From NCBI GenBank assembly GCA_023402395.1, contig JAEYGI010000010.1:1-64000 (forward strand): a DNA stretch of 64,000 bases, given 5' to 3'. The position numbers were made by a program, and so were the translations under genes. Under the pieces are notes generated by a model. It was not told the origin of the DNA. It did not search any database and was given only the letters and a program-made list of their open reading frames with translations. Positions within the stretch are counted from its first letter, which is position 1, and each line of letters opens with the position of its first letter. The stretch is from Bacillota bacterium. Its GTDB lineage: Bacteria; Bacillota; UBA4882; UBA8346. Below are positions 34,601 to 43,232 of the stretch, one piece after another.

Positions 34601-35223
34601 CGAATCTCGTCGAAATCGCCGGCCCGGATATAATTGTAGGAGCTTTGCACCTGCCAGTGACTGATGATTCGCGAATGGGTCCCGAATTGATCCAATCCCG
34701 CATAGTAGATGGCCCGCGCCTCCCGGCGCGCCGCCAGCCGGCCGTCGATGTACAGCCGGACCCCGGCGGTTTCATCCCAGGCGAAGGCGATATGGAACCA
34801 CTCCTCCGGCTGGGGTGGAGTAGCAAACTGCATGGTCACCCGGGTCCGGCTGAGATTGATGTCAGTTACGAAGGCGTCAATTCCGCCGCCGTTATAGTCA
34901 ATGCGCATGAATTGCGCGTCCCAGCTGCTGTGATCAGCATAGCCGACCCGGAAGATGGGAAATTCGGTGGGACCCAGCGGATAATGGCTGCGCCAGAAGA
35001 AGGCGACCGTGCCGCGTTGGGCATAAATGTTCCCCGGCGCCCAGTAGGCCACCAATTGGTTGGGCAGGCAACGCAGCGCCTTGCCGCATTTGCCGTCGGG
35101 GATGATTTCCACGTTTGCGAAAAAGTTGGGTACGGGATTCCCCCGGGCGACTTCGGGGTGACTGCCATTATCGCCCGAGAGATAGAATAGCAAGCCGTGC
35201 CCGGTTTGGGTTTGGTTCTTCAT
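31660..35223 (-). CDS. Very large LamG/concanavalin-like domain protein, putative polysaccharide-processing enzyme
   Basis: A 1187-residue protein without a signal peptide, hence probably cytoplasmic. Residues about 10-225 form a LamG/concanavalin A-like jelly roll (RLYIDGRLAARREARAIYYA, GDFDEIRIYDRMLEPEQI). Residues about 640-980 look like an alpha/alpha toroid typical of polysaccharide lyases and unsaturated-uronide hydrolases (GEFGGGLSDDGDLTAWWPGP, EWPLFYAAWQFTGDEKYL). A CARDB-like beta domain closes the C-terminus (about 1090-1187). No catalytic residues can be assigned. It is encoded 27 bases after the second permease gene, so it presumably acts on the imported saccharide. An intracellular enzyme with a lectin domain this large is unusual. 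Confidence 0.75.
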   Translation of the reverse strand: MKNQTQTGHGLLFYLSGDNGSHPEVARGNPVPNFFANVEIIPDGKCGKALRCLPNQLVAYWAPGNIYAQRGTVAFFWRSHYPLGPTEFPIFRVGYADHSSWDAQFMRIDYNGGGIDAFVTDINLSRTRVTMQFATPPQPEEWFHIAFAWDETAGVRLYIDGRLAARREARAIYYAGLDQFGTHSRIISHWQVQSSYNYIRAGDFDEIRIYDRMLEPEQIAALAGGKNIGVLPPLIRPLHQPVWQHEWLQRWGFDSWTLPAPLRHDYTAVHKVEIHNAWDLKRWWWKACDGIRETTWPGVYNRSRLPGRTDYFVLPDWDCYSQSGREITFEPLADTDFNHIEISGSAQGVLRIHGRLEEHPSLYREAGERSVHRLPEPVRNVSLTFTNDVIEEPIGDITLLQVEPGMAPPEARRDSFGFVWDTGTDESEAAGAVRQFVRGRFMADERATMIGVPDVPAAGSGSGAAAGDRLEKMLPLLHLVMAYEADDTVGMDGLVLKLPALRAEPTHGQYLLVNVQVKDPLWLYRNLIQFTFAVLPGAPKEIWLDTRDRILPQGKALYATIAFSGPVAAESLSALRAEIVYKPAELAKAEHIADRWIQVKDNYAHLVEENPSSEKFNLYNRFVGDLRDLLRICPEHRLGRLYWFDKFKENAPAHPQTPCPPNVPRWAWRQVEYLGYVKRYLRWWIDKRQIANGEFGGGLSDDGDLTAWWPGPALAGCMPQKIKDSLLLEMEAFYDQGMFANGLCAIQTDQLHTLEEGIQALGQCLTLDPCSPKHLERAMENARGLFFVTGYNTAGHRHLKSGYYSGTRVAEEAPWNYSASDSFHVLHPTYMLVRYNGSPVAKKLILELADAMMAHYRDGRLHVQIDLATDQDQVHERTREWPLFYAAWQFTGDEKYLRPISETLYAQTQDRLTGDPGAVCDRVAEAYERLITSAALREYINTDGQLWVDRGVIDIGLLQEHRIGGIGHERFSLYPRHFIRWEFAPGDEENVAILVTYASPSRLRISAWNLTDEPIDAVLTGEAILPGQWRFRSGSGGAAGVLETIEQEETSKFERFMKREVCFAPGGYTVLELDLEQAGTPYWERPDLAIDREDVLVSDSCIRVRVHNIGAAASPLTTLALKAPDGTVLRSSQIPPLPAPADLYPKVVEIPLWTRGLPLDGCLIEIDPEGKLEEITRENNCIKLKAL

Positions 35224-35250
35224 ATCCTGATCACGCCTTTCAATCCATAA

Positions 35251-36102
35251 TCAGCCTTTAAGGCCCGAGGTGGAGATGCCTTCCACGAAATAACGCTGGG
35301 CGAAGAAAAACAACAAGATCAGCGGCAGGATGGAACAGATCGACATCGCCATCACTTCGTTCCAACGGACCATCTCCGTGGAACTGTCGATGGATATGCG
35401 CAGCCCCAGCGCGATGGTGTATTTCTTCGGAGAGTTGATAAAGATCAATTGATTGAAAAAATCATTCCAGGTCCACAGAAATTGGAACAAACCCGCCGAA
35501 AAGAGCGCCGGCTTCATCAACGGCGCCAGAATGCCGAAGAGGATGCGTACCGGGCCGCAGCCGTCAATCTTGGCCGACTCGTCGAGCGCGGTCGGAATGC
35601 CGCGCAGGAACTGAATCAGCATAAAAATGAAAAACGGGTAGCAGCCGAAGATCGCCGGCACGATGAAGGGCAGGTAGCTATCGAGCCAGCCCAGGTTTTT
35701 AAAGATCATGAACCGGGGAATGATAATCACCGCATTTGGCAGCATCAGCGTCGCGATCATCAGCGAGAAAAGGAATTTTCGCCCTGGAAAGCGAAAACGG
35801 CCGAACCCGTATGCCACCAGCAAACTGGACAGCACCGTAAAAGCCACGGTCGGAATCACCAGAACAAAGGTATTGATAAAAAAGTTGGTATAGGAAGCCG
35901 CTCCCGTGGCCGCGCTGCGCCAGCCGTTCACATAGTTCTCCCACAGAAAGATCTCCGGAAGCAGCCGCGGTGAAACGAAGATTTCATTGGTGGTTTTAAA
36001 TGAAGCAAAAAACATCCAGACCAGGGGATAAACCATCGCCACCCCGAACAGGATCAAAAGAAGATGCGTTGCCAGGAGGCCAAACGGTTGGTTTCGATTC
36101 AT
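35251..36102 (-). CDS. Carbohydrate ABC transporter permease (MalG/LplC-like)
   Basis: A 283-residue membrane protein with six hydrophobic segments. The cytoplasmic EAA loop that docks the ATPase is ALDESAKIDGCGPVRILFGI (about 185-204). It belongs to the MalG/YtcP group and completes the transmembrane pore with the upstream permease. Its ATG overlaps the preceding stop by 4 bases (ATGA), so the two permeases are translationally coupled. No ATPase is encoded in the operon, as is usual for Gram-positive sugar systems that share an MsmX-type ATPase. Confidence 0.92.
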   Translation of the reverse strand: MNRNQPFGLLATHLLLILFGVAMVYPLVWMFFASFKTTNEIFVSPRLLPEIFLWENYVNGWRSAATGAASYTNFFINTFVLVIPTVAFTVLSSLLVAYGFGRFRFPGRKFLFSLMIATLMLPNAVIIIPRFMIFKNLGWLDSYLPFIVPAIFGCYPFFIFMLIQFLRGIPTALDESAKIDGCGPVRILFGILAPLMKPALFSAGLFQFLWTWNDFFNQLIFINSPKKYTIALGLRISIDSSTEMVRWNEVMAMSICSILPLILLFFFAQRYFVEGISTSGLKG

Positions 36103-37037
36103 CGCTTATCCCCTCCGTCTTCGTAATACACCCAGGAGTCGGATGATTTGAACACAATCAGCGTCAGCGCCATAATCAGGATGAACAGCACCCAGGACTC
36201 GGCGCTGGCATAACCCATCTTGTAGTTTTTAAAGGCATCCTCGTACAGCTTCATGCCGATTAAATAGGTGGATTTCATCGGGCCGCCGTTGGTGACGACA
36301 AAGGCCGAGGTAAAGTTCTGCAGGGCCTGAATGGATTGCATAATCAGGTTGAAGAAGATCACCGGACTGATCATGGGCACCGTGATTTTAAAGAATTGCC
36401 GGATCCGGCCCGCTCCGTCCACCCGGGCGGCTTCATACAATTCGGTGGGAATCTGCTTCAAGGCGGCCAGGAAAATCACCATCGGCGAGCCGAACTGCCA
36501 AATCTGCAGCACACTGATGGTATACAGCGCGATATGGGGATTGCCGAGCCAATCCACGGGTCCCAGCCCAACCAGACCGATCAAACGGTTAATCATGCCT
36601 TCCCTCATGAACATCACGCGCCACAACACGGAAATGGCGACGCTGCCGCCCAAAATCGAGGGCATATAGTACATCGTCCGATACATGTCGATGGAACGAA
36701 GCTTTATATTCAAAATCATGGCCACCATCAGGGCGAAAGCCAGTTTGAGCGGAACGGCGATCAGGGTATAGGCGCCGGTGACCTTCAAGGAGTTCAAAAA
36801 GAGCGGATCAATGGTAAAGAGCCGGATAAAATTGGCGAGTCCCGTGAAGACCGGCCGGTCCAGCAGCGAATAATTGGTAAAGGAATAAAAGAGTGAGGCC
36901 AGAAACGGATATAATTGAAACAGGGTAAAGCCAATCAGCCACGGCAGGATAAAGAACATTCCCGTCCACTTCCCGCTGTGCAGTCGTTGCCTTTTGACGG
37001 GCTTGCCCACGGCATTGGCCGGCAGCGCATTTTGCAT
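36099..37037 (-). CDS. Carbohydrate ABC transporter permease (MalF/LplB-like)
   Basis: A 312-residue inner-membrane permease with six predicted helices starting near residue 30. The EAA motif is IPTELYEAARVDGAGRIRQF (about 205-224). The MalF-type first segment (GMFFILPWLIGFTLFQLYPF) is clear. It partners the following permease and the frameshifted solute-binding protein encoded 124 bases upstream; a perfect hairpin lies in that gap. Confidence 0.92.
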   Translation of the reverse strand: MQNALPANAVGKPVKRQRLHSGKWTGMFFILPWLIGFTLFQLYPFLASLFYSFTNYSLLDRPVFTGLANFIRLFTIDPLFLNSLKVTGAYTLIAVPLKLAFALMVAMILNIKLRSIDMYRTMYYMPSILGGSVAISVLWRVMFMREGMINRLIGLVGLGPVDWLGNPHIALYTISVLQIWQFGSPMVIFLAALKQIPTELYEAARVDGAGRIRQFFKITVPMISPVIFFNLIMQSIQALQNFTSAFVVTNGGPMKSTYLIGMKLYEDAFKNYKMGYASAESWVLFILIMALTLIVFKSSDSWVYYEDGGDKR

Positions 37038-37103
37038 GGTCCCATCGTCCTTTCTTGATCAATCACGGAAAAACTATTTTGGCTTGTCGGTCGGGATCAA
37101 TAA

Positions 37104-37131
37104 GGGGTTAGGGCTGATTCACCCTAACCCC
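37104..37131. promoter_or_regulatory. Intra-operon hairpin GGGGTTAGGG...CCCTAACCCC
   Basis: A perfect 10-bp stem with an 8-base loop and no T-run, located between the binding-protein gene and the permease genes. Such hairpins commonly protect the upstream message and reduce readthrough, giving more binding protein than permease, as between malE and malF. Confidence 0.6.
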
Positions 37132-37161
37132 GATTAAGCCGCTTATTTACAACGTGTCCGA

Positions 37162-38471
37162 TTACTTCTGTTTCGCGTAGGAGACGATGTCCTTGATCCG
37201 GACGATGACTTCGTCGGCGGCCTGGGACATATTTTTGTATTGGCCGTAAGCGATCCGCTCCATGACTTCGGTAAAGAGCGATTCGACCTCGGGATTGGAG
37301 GACCAGGCGTTCAACGGCTTACCGGCGTTATCCAGCGAATACTGCGCATTGGCGACGGCGACCGGATCAAGGATGTCCGCGGCGATCCGGCGGCTCTCCG
37401 GCCGCGACGGTACGGAATAATTGTCGGAAAGGGCCAATGTGCCCGCTTTGCTGGTAAACATGAAGCTGAGGAATTTCACCGCCGCTTCCGGGTTTTTGCA
37501 ATTCTTGCCCACGGCGTACATGGCGGCGGGCCGGACTTCGATCCCGGATTCGCGGCCGTTTTTCAACTGCGGCATCAGGAAGTTGCTGGTCCGGGGCGTG
37601 CCGTCCTTTTTGGCAAGACGGGCGGCGGGATCGGTCATGACCGAGGTCCGGCCGAGCACAACATCTGGCGGTTGATCCACTTCGGGTTTTGCAGCATGCT
37701 GCCGTTAAACACGGCATGCTCGGAGATGGGCTGGAAGATGCTTTTTTTGTAAAGAGTATCCACCAGTCCCAGCGCCTGAGCCAACTGGTCGCGGGTGCAG
37801 CCCATGGTCCCGTCGTCTTTAATCAGTTGGGTTCCGGTGAGCTGCCGCAGGTAAACCCGGGCAAAATATAACCCGGCCTGTTTGCTTTCGATCACGCACA
37901 GATAATTGTTGGGATTGTCCTTGTGCACTTTTTCGCCGAGGGAGATCAGGTCATCCCAAGTAAAACTTTTTTCTTTGCCGGTAAAGCCGAATTTGGACAG
38001 CATTTCGACATCAACCAGCGATCCCATGCCGTTGATCCCGGCCGGCACGAACAGCGTCTTTCCCTTGAATTTGCAATAGTTGTTCACCAGAAAGCTGTCA
38101 AAGGAGCTGAAATTCAACAATTTCGGATACTTGGACAGATCCAGGAAAAAATCGCCCCGGGATACCAGGTCGGATACCCACGGCTGATCAATGGCCATGA
38201 TATCCGCGGTGACGCCCGCGTACAGTTGGGTCATGAACTTGTCCTTGTACTGGGCCATCCCGCTGTATTCGGTTTCAATGACAATGTTCGGGTTTTCTTT
38301 CATGAATTGCTTGACTACATCCAAAATGGCTTTGTGGCGGGCGTCCCCGCCCCACCATGACATCCGCAGCGTCACTTGTTTTTCCTTGGCGGCCAGCGCC
38401 GGGAACGAACCCAGCACTGAAACCAACAGCAAAACCGCAAATAGCCAGATCCCTATTTTGTGTCTGTGCAT
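37162..38471 (-). pseudogene. Sugar ABC transporter solute-binding protein, single-base frameshift
   Basis: The first part (38471 to about 37665) encodes a signal peptide (hydrophobic residues 7-27) and the N-lobe of a family 1 solute-binding protein; it then ends in an artificial tail. The second part, in the -1 frame to 37162, continues with the C-lobe (GIEVRPAAMYAVGKNCKNPE, AAVKFLSFMFTSKAGT). Adding one base in CGCCAGATGTTG near 37663 gives NRQDVVLG and a 436-residue protein, normal for the family. AAGGAGG upstream fixes the start. If real, the lesion would disable import by the whole operon; a sequencing error is equally plausible. Confidence 0.85.
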
Positions 38472-38689
38472 GGATGATACCTCCTTTTTTGTTACTCCGA
38501 TGTTAACACTTGGCCACCGGCTTTTCAATGTATCGAATTTGTAAAATGGTCACTTTCCCGTACCATCTGACGCTGCCGGGACACATTTCTTACGATTTGT
38601 TCACAAATTGTTGAATAGGCGATTATCAAGTTCAATCCCGAGAATTTGGATCGGCCCGTTCCGATGCGGTTCATCCGGCGTGACGAAGT

Positions 38690-39010
38690 TTCCGGTTTGC
38701 CGCGCCAGTTAGCTCCGGCCTGTTGCGGTCTTGCTTTTTTCAATCTCCGTTTGGCAACGGTCAGTTGCCACCTGCCGCTGTTGCATTGGCAACTGGCCCT
38801 ATTACATTGGCATGATCCATTTCCACATTGGCAGATGACAATAGCGGATCGGCATCCACCAATTGGTAAATGGCAGATGTCGATCCGTTAAAACCAACTG
38901 ACAATCGACATGAGAAAGATCACGAACCGGCAGTGGCAAGTATCTTTCGACAACTGCCGTCCCGCAATAGGGAATCGCCGGATGGCCCTGGGCTCAATGG
39001 GCTTTGATTG
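38690..39010. repeat. Degenerate 21-bp tandem array T3
   Basis: Units of 21 bases sharing ATTGGCA around their eleventh base, for example CCGCTGTTGCATTGGCAACT, CCATTTCCACATTGGCAGAT and CCAATTGGTAAATGGCAGAT (last base omitted). Periodicity is clear from 38730 to 38880 and fades on both sides. It separates the divergent sugar operon and merR. Confidence 0.7.
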
Positions 39011-39188
39011 CTTGCCGGGTATGATTGATAAGGAAAGGGGTACAGCGGCGCGGAATGATTGATGTTGATTAAGAAAGCCGGGGAGCGGCATTTGCCTTGA
39101 GTGCGCTTCAAGTTGTATAATATAAGTCAGGAATGTCTTTCGCGAGTGCAATCAAATCCGGGAACCGGCTTAAGGGGGAGGGGCGACG

Positions 39189-39593
39189 ATGAGTTATTCA
39201 ATCAAAGAGGTATCCGAAAAGTTCAATATTTCCGCCTATACGCTCCGTTACTATGAAAAGGAAGGGCTCCTGCCCTCGGTGCGGCGCGGCGACAATGGAA
39301 ACAGGCTCTACAGCGATACCGACCTGGAGTGGCTGCAAGTTGTCTGCTGTATGAGAGCCACCGGCATGTCGATCGCCTATATCAAGAATTACATTGATCT
39401 TTGCCTGCGCGGATCGGACACAGCTCCGGAACGGCGGCAGATTATTCTACGTCAAAAAGAGATTATTGAAAACCATCTCAAGGAATATCAAGCCCTGTTG
39501 GAGGTAGTCAATAAAAAGCTGAAACACTATGACGAGATCGCCCGTTTGGAGCAGAGACTCGTCATTCCGCAACCGGAAGCGGCGGCGCCATAA
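39189..39593 (+). CDS. MerR-family regulator (AdhR-like)
   Basis: A 134-residue MerR regulator. The winged helix occupies residues 1-70 (SIKEVSEKFNISAYTLRYYE, EGLLPSVRRGDNGNRLYSD), followed by a dimerisation coiled coil (about 80-120). There is no cysteine-rich metal loop at the C-terminus, so it probably senses an aldehyde or another organic signal like the AdhR group. GGAGGGG lies 5-11 bases upstream. It converges with an aldo/keto reductase gene, a typical target class for AdhR-like proteins, across a shared terminator. Confidence 0.9.
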   Translation: MSYSIKEVSEKFNISAYTLRYYEKEGLLPSVRRGDNGNRLYSDTDLEWLQVVCCMRATGMSIAYIKNYIDLCLRGSDTAPERRQIILRQKEIIENHLKEYQALLEVVNKKLKHYDEIARLEQRLVIPQPEAAAP

Positions 39594-39650
39594 ACGGGAA
39601 AACTCACGGGGCGGGTTTGGTGGCAAACCCGCCCCGTGAGTTTTCCGTTT
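39594..39650. terminator. Long bidirectional terminator
   Basis: GAAAACTCACGGGGCGGGTTTG pairs (21+ bp) with its complement across a 4-base loop, with A/T tails both sides. It is shared by merR and the convergent aldo/keto reductase gene. Confidence 0.85.
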
Positions 39651-39691
39651 GGGTGGTGCACGAAGGTCCGATCGTTCAATTGCTTCCGCGT

Positions 39692-40840
39692 TTACTCGAA
39701 TAAATCCCTGACCCGCTTCAGCTCGTCGCGGATGGCGATGCCTTGCGGGCAATGGCTTTCGCACTGGCCGCACTCGACACAGCCGGACGCCGGAGCCCCC
39801 AGTTTTGACAGAAACCCATAGCGTTGTTTGACTTCTGGAGACTCGTCGAAAATCCAGTAATCGTTATACGTCGCAAAACAGGTGGGAATATTGACCCCGG
39901 CCGGACAGGGCATGCAATACGAACAGGCGGTGCAGTTGACTTTGATCCGTTCCTGGAAGAGACGCTTGACCGCATCGATCAATTCCAGTTCTTTCGGGGT
40001 CAATGAGTTGGCCCGCGCCTCCCCGGCCACGGCCAGATTTTCGGTGACCTGGTTCATGGCGGTCATTCCACTTAACGCTACCGCCACTTCGGGATGATTC
40101 CAGACCCAGCGCAGGCCCCATGCGGCCGGAGTCCGCTTGACGTCGGCCCGGTCCAGAATCGCGCGCGCCGCTTGCGGCAGGTTGGCAATATTCCCGCCCC
40201 GCAGCGGCTCCATGATCACGATGCCCAATCCCTTTTGCGCGGCATACTCCAAGCCTTCCTTGCCCGCCTGGAACTTTTCGTCCAAATAATTGTACTGAAT
40301 CTGACAGAACGACCAGTCGTACTCGTCGACGATCTCCTTGAACAGATCGAGATGGTCGTGGAATGAGAATCCAGCATGCTTGATTCTCCCGTCGCGCAGC
40401 GCTTGCTCCAGAAATTCGGCGAAGCCCTCTTGCTTAAGCACGGGCCAGACGTGTTTATTCAGATTGTGCACCAGGTAGAAATCGATAAAATCCGTTTCCA
40501 GTCGTTCCAATTGTTCATTTAAATAGCGGTCCATGTCGGCCCTGGTTTGAATCAGCCAACTCGGCAGCTTGGTCGCAAGTTTGACCCGCTCCCGGTAGCG
40601 GTCTTTCAAGGCCTTGGCGACGAACAGTTCGCTGGCTCCGCCTTGAGTGAAGCCGGTGCCGTGATAGGGATAGGCGGTATCCACATAATTCACCCCGGCG
40701 TCAATGGCGCGCCGGATCATCTTCGTTGCCAACTCCTGATCGATATTGGTCGGATCGCTGCCGATGACCGGCAGCCTCATACAGCCAAACCCCAAAACCG
40801 AAACTGTTTCGCCGGTTTTGCCAAACTTACGGTATAACAA
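39692..40840 (-). CDS. Aldo/keto reductase with C-terminal 4Fe-4S domain
   Basis: A 382-residue oxidoreductase. Residues 1-285 form the AKR TIM barrel with the tetrad Asp53, Tyr58 (DTAYPYHG), Lys90 (ATKLP) and His124 (YLVHNLN) approximately. The C-terminus carries a ferredoxin-like module: CTACSYCMPCPAGVNIP and CVECGQCESHCPQGI, enough for two clusters. Such proteins are common in anaerobic Bacillota and probably couple ferredoxin to carbonyl reduction. AKR substrate unknown. Gene stands alone; convergent with merR. Confidence 0.9.
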   Translation of the reverse strand: MLYRKFGKTGETVSVLGFGCMRLPVIGSDPTNIDQELATKMIRRAIDAGVNYVDTAYPYHGTGFTQGGASELFVAKALKDRYRERVKLATKLPSWLIQTRADMDRYLNEQLERLETDFIDFYLVHNLNKHVWPVLKQEGFAEFLEQALRDGRIKHAGFSFHDHLDLFKEIVDEYDWSFCQIQYNYLDEKFQAGKEGLEYAAQKGLGIVIMEPLRGGNIANLPQAARAILDRADVKRTPAAWGLRWVWNHPEVAVALSGMTAMNQVTENLAVAGEARANSLTPKELELIDAVKRLFQERIKVNCTACSYCMPCPAGVNIPTCFATYNDYWIFDESPEVKQRYGFLSKLGAPASGCVECGQCESHCPQGIAIRDELKRVRDLFE

Positions 40841-41167
40841 GATCGATTCCCCCTTATCATTGAAAGGATAACCAAGTCACTTCAGTGACTTTTTTCGACT
40901 TAATGGCATTGGGCCGGAGTTTATTATAACGCTTAGATAAGTTGAGCTATAGATCATGTCCTTTATAGTATATATTTTAGAGTCCACTCTAATGCAATAG
41001 CTGAATCAATCAAAACCAATCCGAATTTTTTACGATCCAGATTTGACGGTTACGATCCTTTCAATCGGCTCTCAACGTTTCAATGCCGAACCGGGCCGGA
41101 TCTTTATTCATGCTGAGGATTCAATTGCATGGTCATACAATATTTAACTACTGACAACTTTGATTTG
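40841..41167. other. Intergenic region with small hairpin
   Basis: No gene is supported. AAGTCAC-TTCA-GTGACTT followed by T-residues (40874-40896) is a small terminator-like hairpin on the plus strand upstream of the reductase gene. The remainder is AT-rich and leads to the opuC promoter. Confidence 0.5.
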
Positions 41168-41196
41168 TTGACAAAGTTTTCTGTTGTTGATATGAT
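41168..41196 (+). promoter_or_regulatory. Sigma-A promoter of the osmolyte transporter operon
   Basis: TTGACA (41168-41173), 17 bases, TATGAT (41191-41196). Transcription would begin near 41203 and produce a 5' leader of about 270 bases that contains both inverted-repeat elements before the opuCA start. Confidence 0.75.
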
Positions 41197-41273
41197 AAAA
41201 GGCGTACGAAACAAATCTACGGTTGCTCCGCCGTTTCCTGAAATAGCCAAATTCATCGCAGAGCAGCAGCTAT

Positions 41274-41357
41274 ATAGGATGAAATAAATCTCTTAACTGA
41301 ATTTGCATTCCTAAAGCCGAATGCAAATAAATCAAATCGGAATTTATTTCATCCTAT
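41274..41357. repeat. Inverted-repeat element I, 84 bp with perfect 16-bp arms
   Basis: ATAGGATGAAATAAAT (41274-41289) faces ATTTATTTCATCCTAT (41342-41357). Nested inside is a second perfect stem ATTTGCATTC/GAATGCAAAT (41301-41328) with loop CTAAAGCC. Within the predicted opuC leader. Confidence 0.85.
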
Positions 41358-41367
41358 TACAGCAGTA

Positions 41368-41448
41368 ATAAGTTGAATTAAATTCCTTAATTCTCATCAT
41401 GGAAGGCTTACGGGACATGATGCATACTGAAGATTTAATTCAACTTAT
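41368..41448. repeat. Inverted-repeat element II, 81 bp with perfect 16-bp arms
   Basis: ATAAGTTGAATTAAAT (41368-41383) faces ATTTAATTCAACTTAT (41433-41448), with an inner stem CATCATG/CATGATG (41396-41422). The arms differ from element I at five positions, each matched on the opposite arm. It ends 22 bases before opuCA. Confidence 0.85.
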
Positions 41449-41470
41449 ATAGTCAAAGGATGGTGAAAGA

Positions 41471-42598
41471 ATGGTACGGTTGGAAAAGATCACGAAAGTA
41501 TACAACGGGACGACGATCATTCAAAATCTCAACCTCGAAGTGGAAAAGGGCCAGTTTGTCGTGTTGATCGGCCCCAGCGGCTGTGGCAAGACCACCACTC
41601 TCAAAATGATCAATCGGCTGATTGAGCCCACCTCCGGTTCGATTTATATCGACGGCGAAGAGATTACTCAGGTCAATCCGGTGGCGTTGCGCCGCAAAAT
41701 CGGCTATGTCATCCAGCAGATTGGCTTATTTCCGCATATGACGATCGCCCAGAATATCGAGGTGGTCCCGAAGCTTTTGAAATGGCCGGCCGAAGCCCGC
41801 CGCAGGCGATCCAGGGAACTGTTGCAATTGGTGGATATGGATGCCGACGAGTATTTGGAGCGGTATCCGTCGGAACTGAGCGGCGGCCAGCAGCAGCGGA
41901 TTGGCGTATTGCGGGCGTTGGCGGTGGAGCCGCCCCTGATTTTAATGGATGAGCCGTTCGGCGCCTTGGACCCGATCACCCGGGAGACATTGCAAGATGA
42001 AGTGAAGAAAATTCAGAAACGGCTCAATAAAACGATTATCTTTGTAACCCATGACATGGATGAGGCCTTAAAAATGGCCGACCACATTGTCGTGATGAAA
42101 GACGGGAAGGTTGTGCAGGCGGCGGCTCCGGAGGAGCTTTTGGCCAATCCGGCCGATGATTTCGTCGCCGAGTTCATTGGGAAACACCGCTTGAAAACGG
42201 GGCCGGATCTTGAAACCGTGGCCAATGTGATGAAAACCAACCCGGTCACGGTTCCCCAAAATAAAGGCGTTGCCGAAAGTATTGCGCTGATGCGGCAGAA
42301 AAGCGTCGATTCGTTGATTGTGGTCGATTCGGAAGGTCGCCTGGAAGGGATTGTAACCATTGAGGCCATCCGGAAAAGCGGAAAACTGGGCCGAACCATC
42401 AGTGAACTAGTCGATGCAAAGGTGCCGACCGCCCGGCTGAACTCCAACGCCAAAACCGCGTTTGACAGTTTGCTCCAAGGCAAGTTGGAATTCATTGTCG
42501 CGCTGGATGACGCCGACAAAGTGAGGGGTATTGTCACTAAGACGAGCATCGTCAAGGCTTTGGCGGATGTCGTATGGAAGGGCGATGAAAATGCTTGA
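41471..42598 (+). CDS. opuCA: OpuCA-like glycine betaine/carnitine/choline ABC ATPase with CBS domains
   Basis: A 375-residue ATPase. Walker A GPSGCGKTT (36-44), Q-loop YVIQQIGLF, signature LSGGQQQR (about 136-143), Walker B LILMDEPFGALD (about 155-166) and H-loop VTHDMDEA identify the ABC domain; two CBS domains (about 250-370) follow, as in OpuCA and OpuAA, where they sense ionic strength or c-di-AMP. It energises uptake of a quaternary ammonium osmoprotectant. First gene of a four-gene operon; overlaps the next start by 8 bases. Regulation by the BusR-like protein downstream is likely. Confidence 0.93.
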   Translation: MVRLEKITKVYNGTTIIQNLNLEVEKGQFVVLIGPSGCGKTTTLKMINRLIEPTSGSIYIDGEEITQVNPVALRRKIGYVIQQIGLFPHMTIAQNIEVVPKLLKWPAEARRRRSRELLQLVDMDADEYLERYPSELSGGQQQRIGVLRALAVEPPLILMDEPFGALDPITRETLQDEVKKIQKRLNKTIIFVTHDMDEALKMADHIVVMKDGKVVQAAAPEELLANPADDFVAEFIGKHRLKTGPDLETVANVMKTNPVTVPQNKGVAESIALMRQKSVDSLIVVDSEGRLEGIVTIEAIRKSGKLGRTISELVDAKVPTARLNSNAKTAFDSLLQGKLEFIVALDDADKVRGIVTKTSIVKALADVVWKGDENA

Positions 42599-43232
42599 GA
42601 TCACGACCCTGCTCCTCCAAAAGCAAGCCATTTTGAATGCAACGGCCCAGCATGTCGTGATTTCGGTCTGGGCGGTATTGATCGGAACGCTGATCGCGGT
42701 CCCGCTCGGAATCGCGCTCAGCCGCAATCAGAGTGCAGCCAAACCGGTGATGACCGTCGTGGGAATTATCCAGACCATCCCCAGCCTGGTGCTGTTTGGA
42801 TTGGCGATGCCGCTTTTGGGGATCGGATTTCGGACCGGCTTGATTGTTCTGATTGTTTATTCCATCCTTCCAATCTTGCGAAACACCTATACCGGCATGC
42901 GAGAAGTGGAATACCGGTATATCGAAGCGGCCAAGGGAATGGGCATGAGCAATGCCCAGATCCTGCTCGATGTCGAATTGCCCATCGCGCTCCCGGTGAT
43001 CATCGCCGGAGTAAGAATATCCACCGTGTACATTATCAGTTGGGCGACGCTCGCGGCCCTGATCGGCGCCGGCGGGCTCGGCGACCTGATCTTTACCGGG
43101 CTGCAAACCTATAACTATAACATGATCCTGGCCGGAGCCCTTCCAGCGTGCTTGCTGGCCTTGGCCACGGGATGGCTGATCGGGATGGCTCAAAGAGCGG
43201 CCACCCCCAAAGGGTTACGCCATTTACAATGA
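42591..43232 (+). CDS. opuCB: OpuCB-like osmolyte ABC permease
   Basis: A 213-residue permease with about six hydrophobic segments and the binding-protein-dependent transport signature EAAKGMGMSNAQILLDVELP (about 118-137). It begins inside the end of opuCA; ATG 42591 has GGAAGGG 8 bases upstream and is preferred over ATG 42585. It forms the membrane channel with the permease encoded at 43348. Acts in the cytoplasmic membrane. Confidence 0.92.
   Translation: MLEITTLLLQKQAILNATAQHVVISVWAVLIGTLIAVPLGIALSRNQSAAKPVMTVVGIIQTIPSLVLFGLAMPLLGIGFRTGLIVLIVYSILPILRNTYTGMREVEYRYIEAAKGMGMSNAQILLDVELPIALPVIIAGVRISTVYIISWATLAALIGAGGLGDLIFTGLQTYNYNMILAGALPACLLALATGWLIGMAQRAATPKGLRHLQ

Noticed and set aside
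34108..35190. 360-codon plus-strand open frame
   Set aside because: It mirrors the LamG gene on the other strand and has low-information composition.
41203..41470. c-di-AMP (ydaO-type) riboswitch in the opuC leader
   Set aside because: The leader consists of two long simple hairpins and lacks the conserved GC-rich junction sequences of that class.
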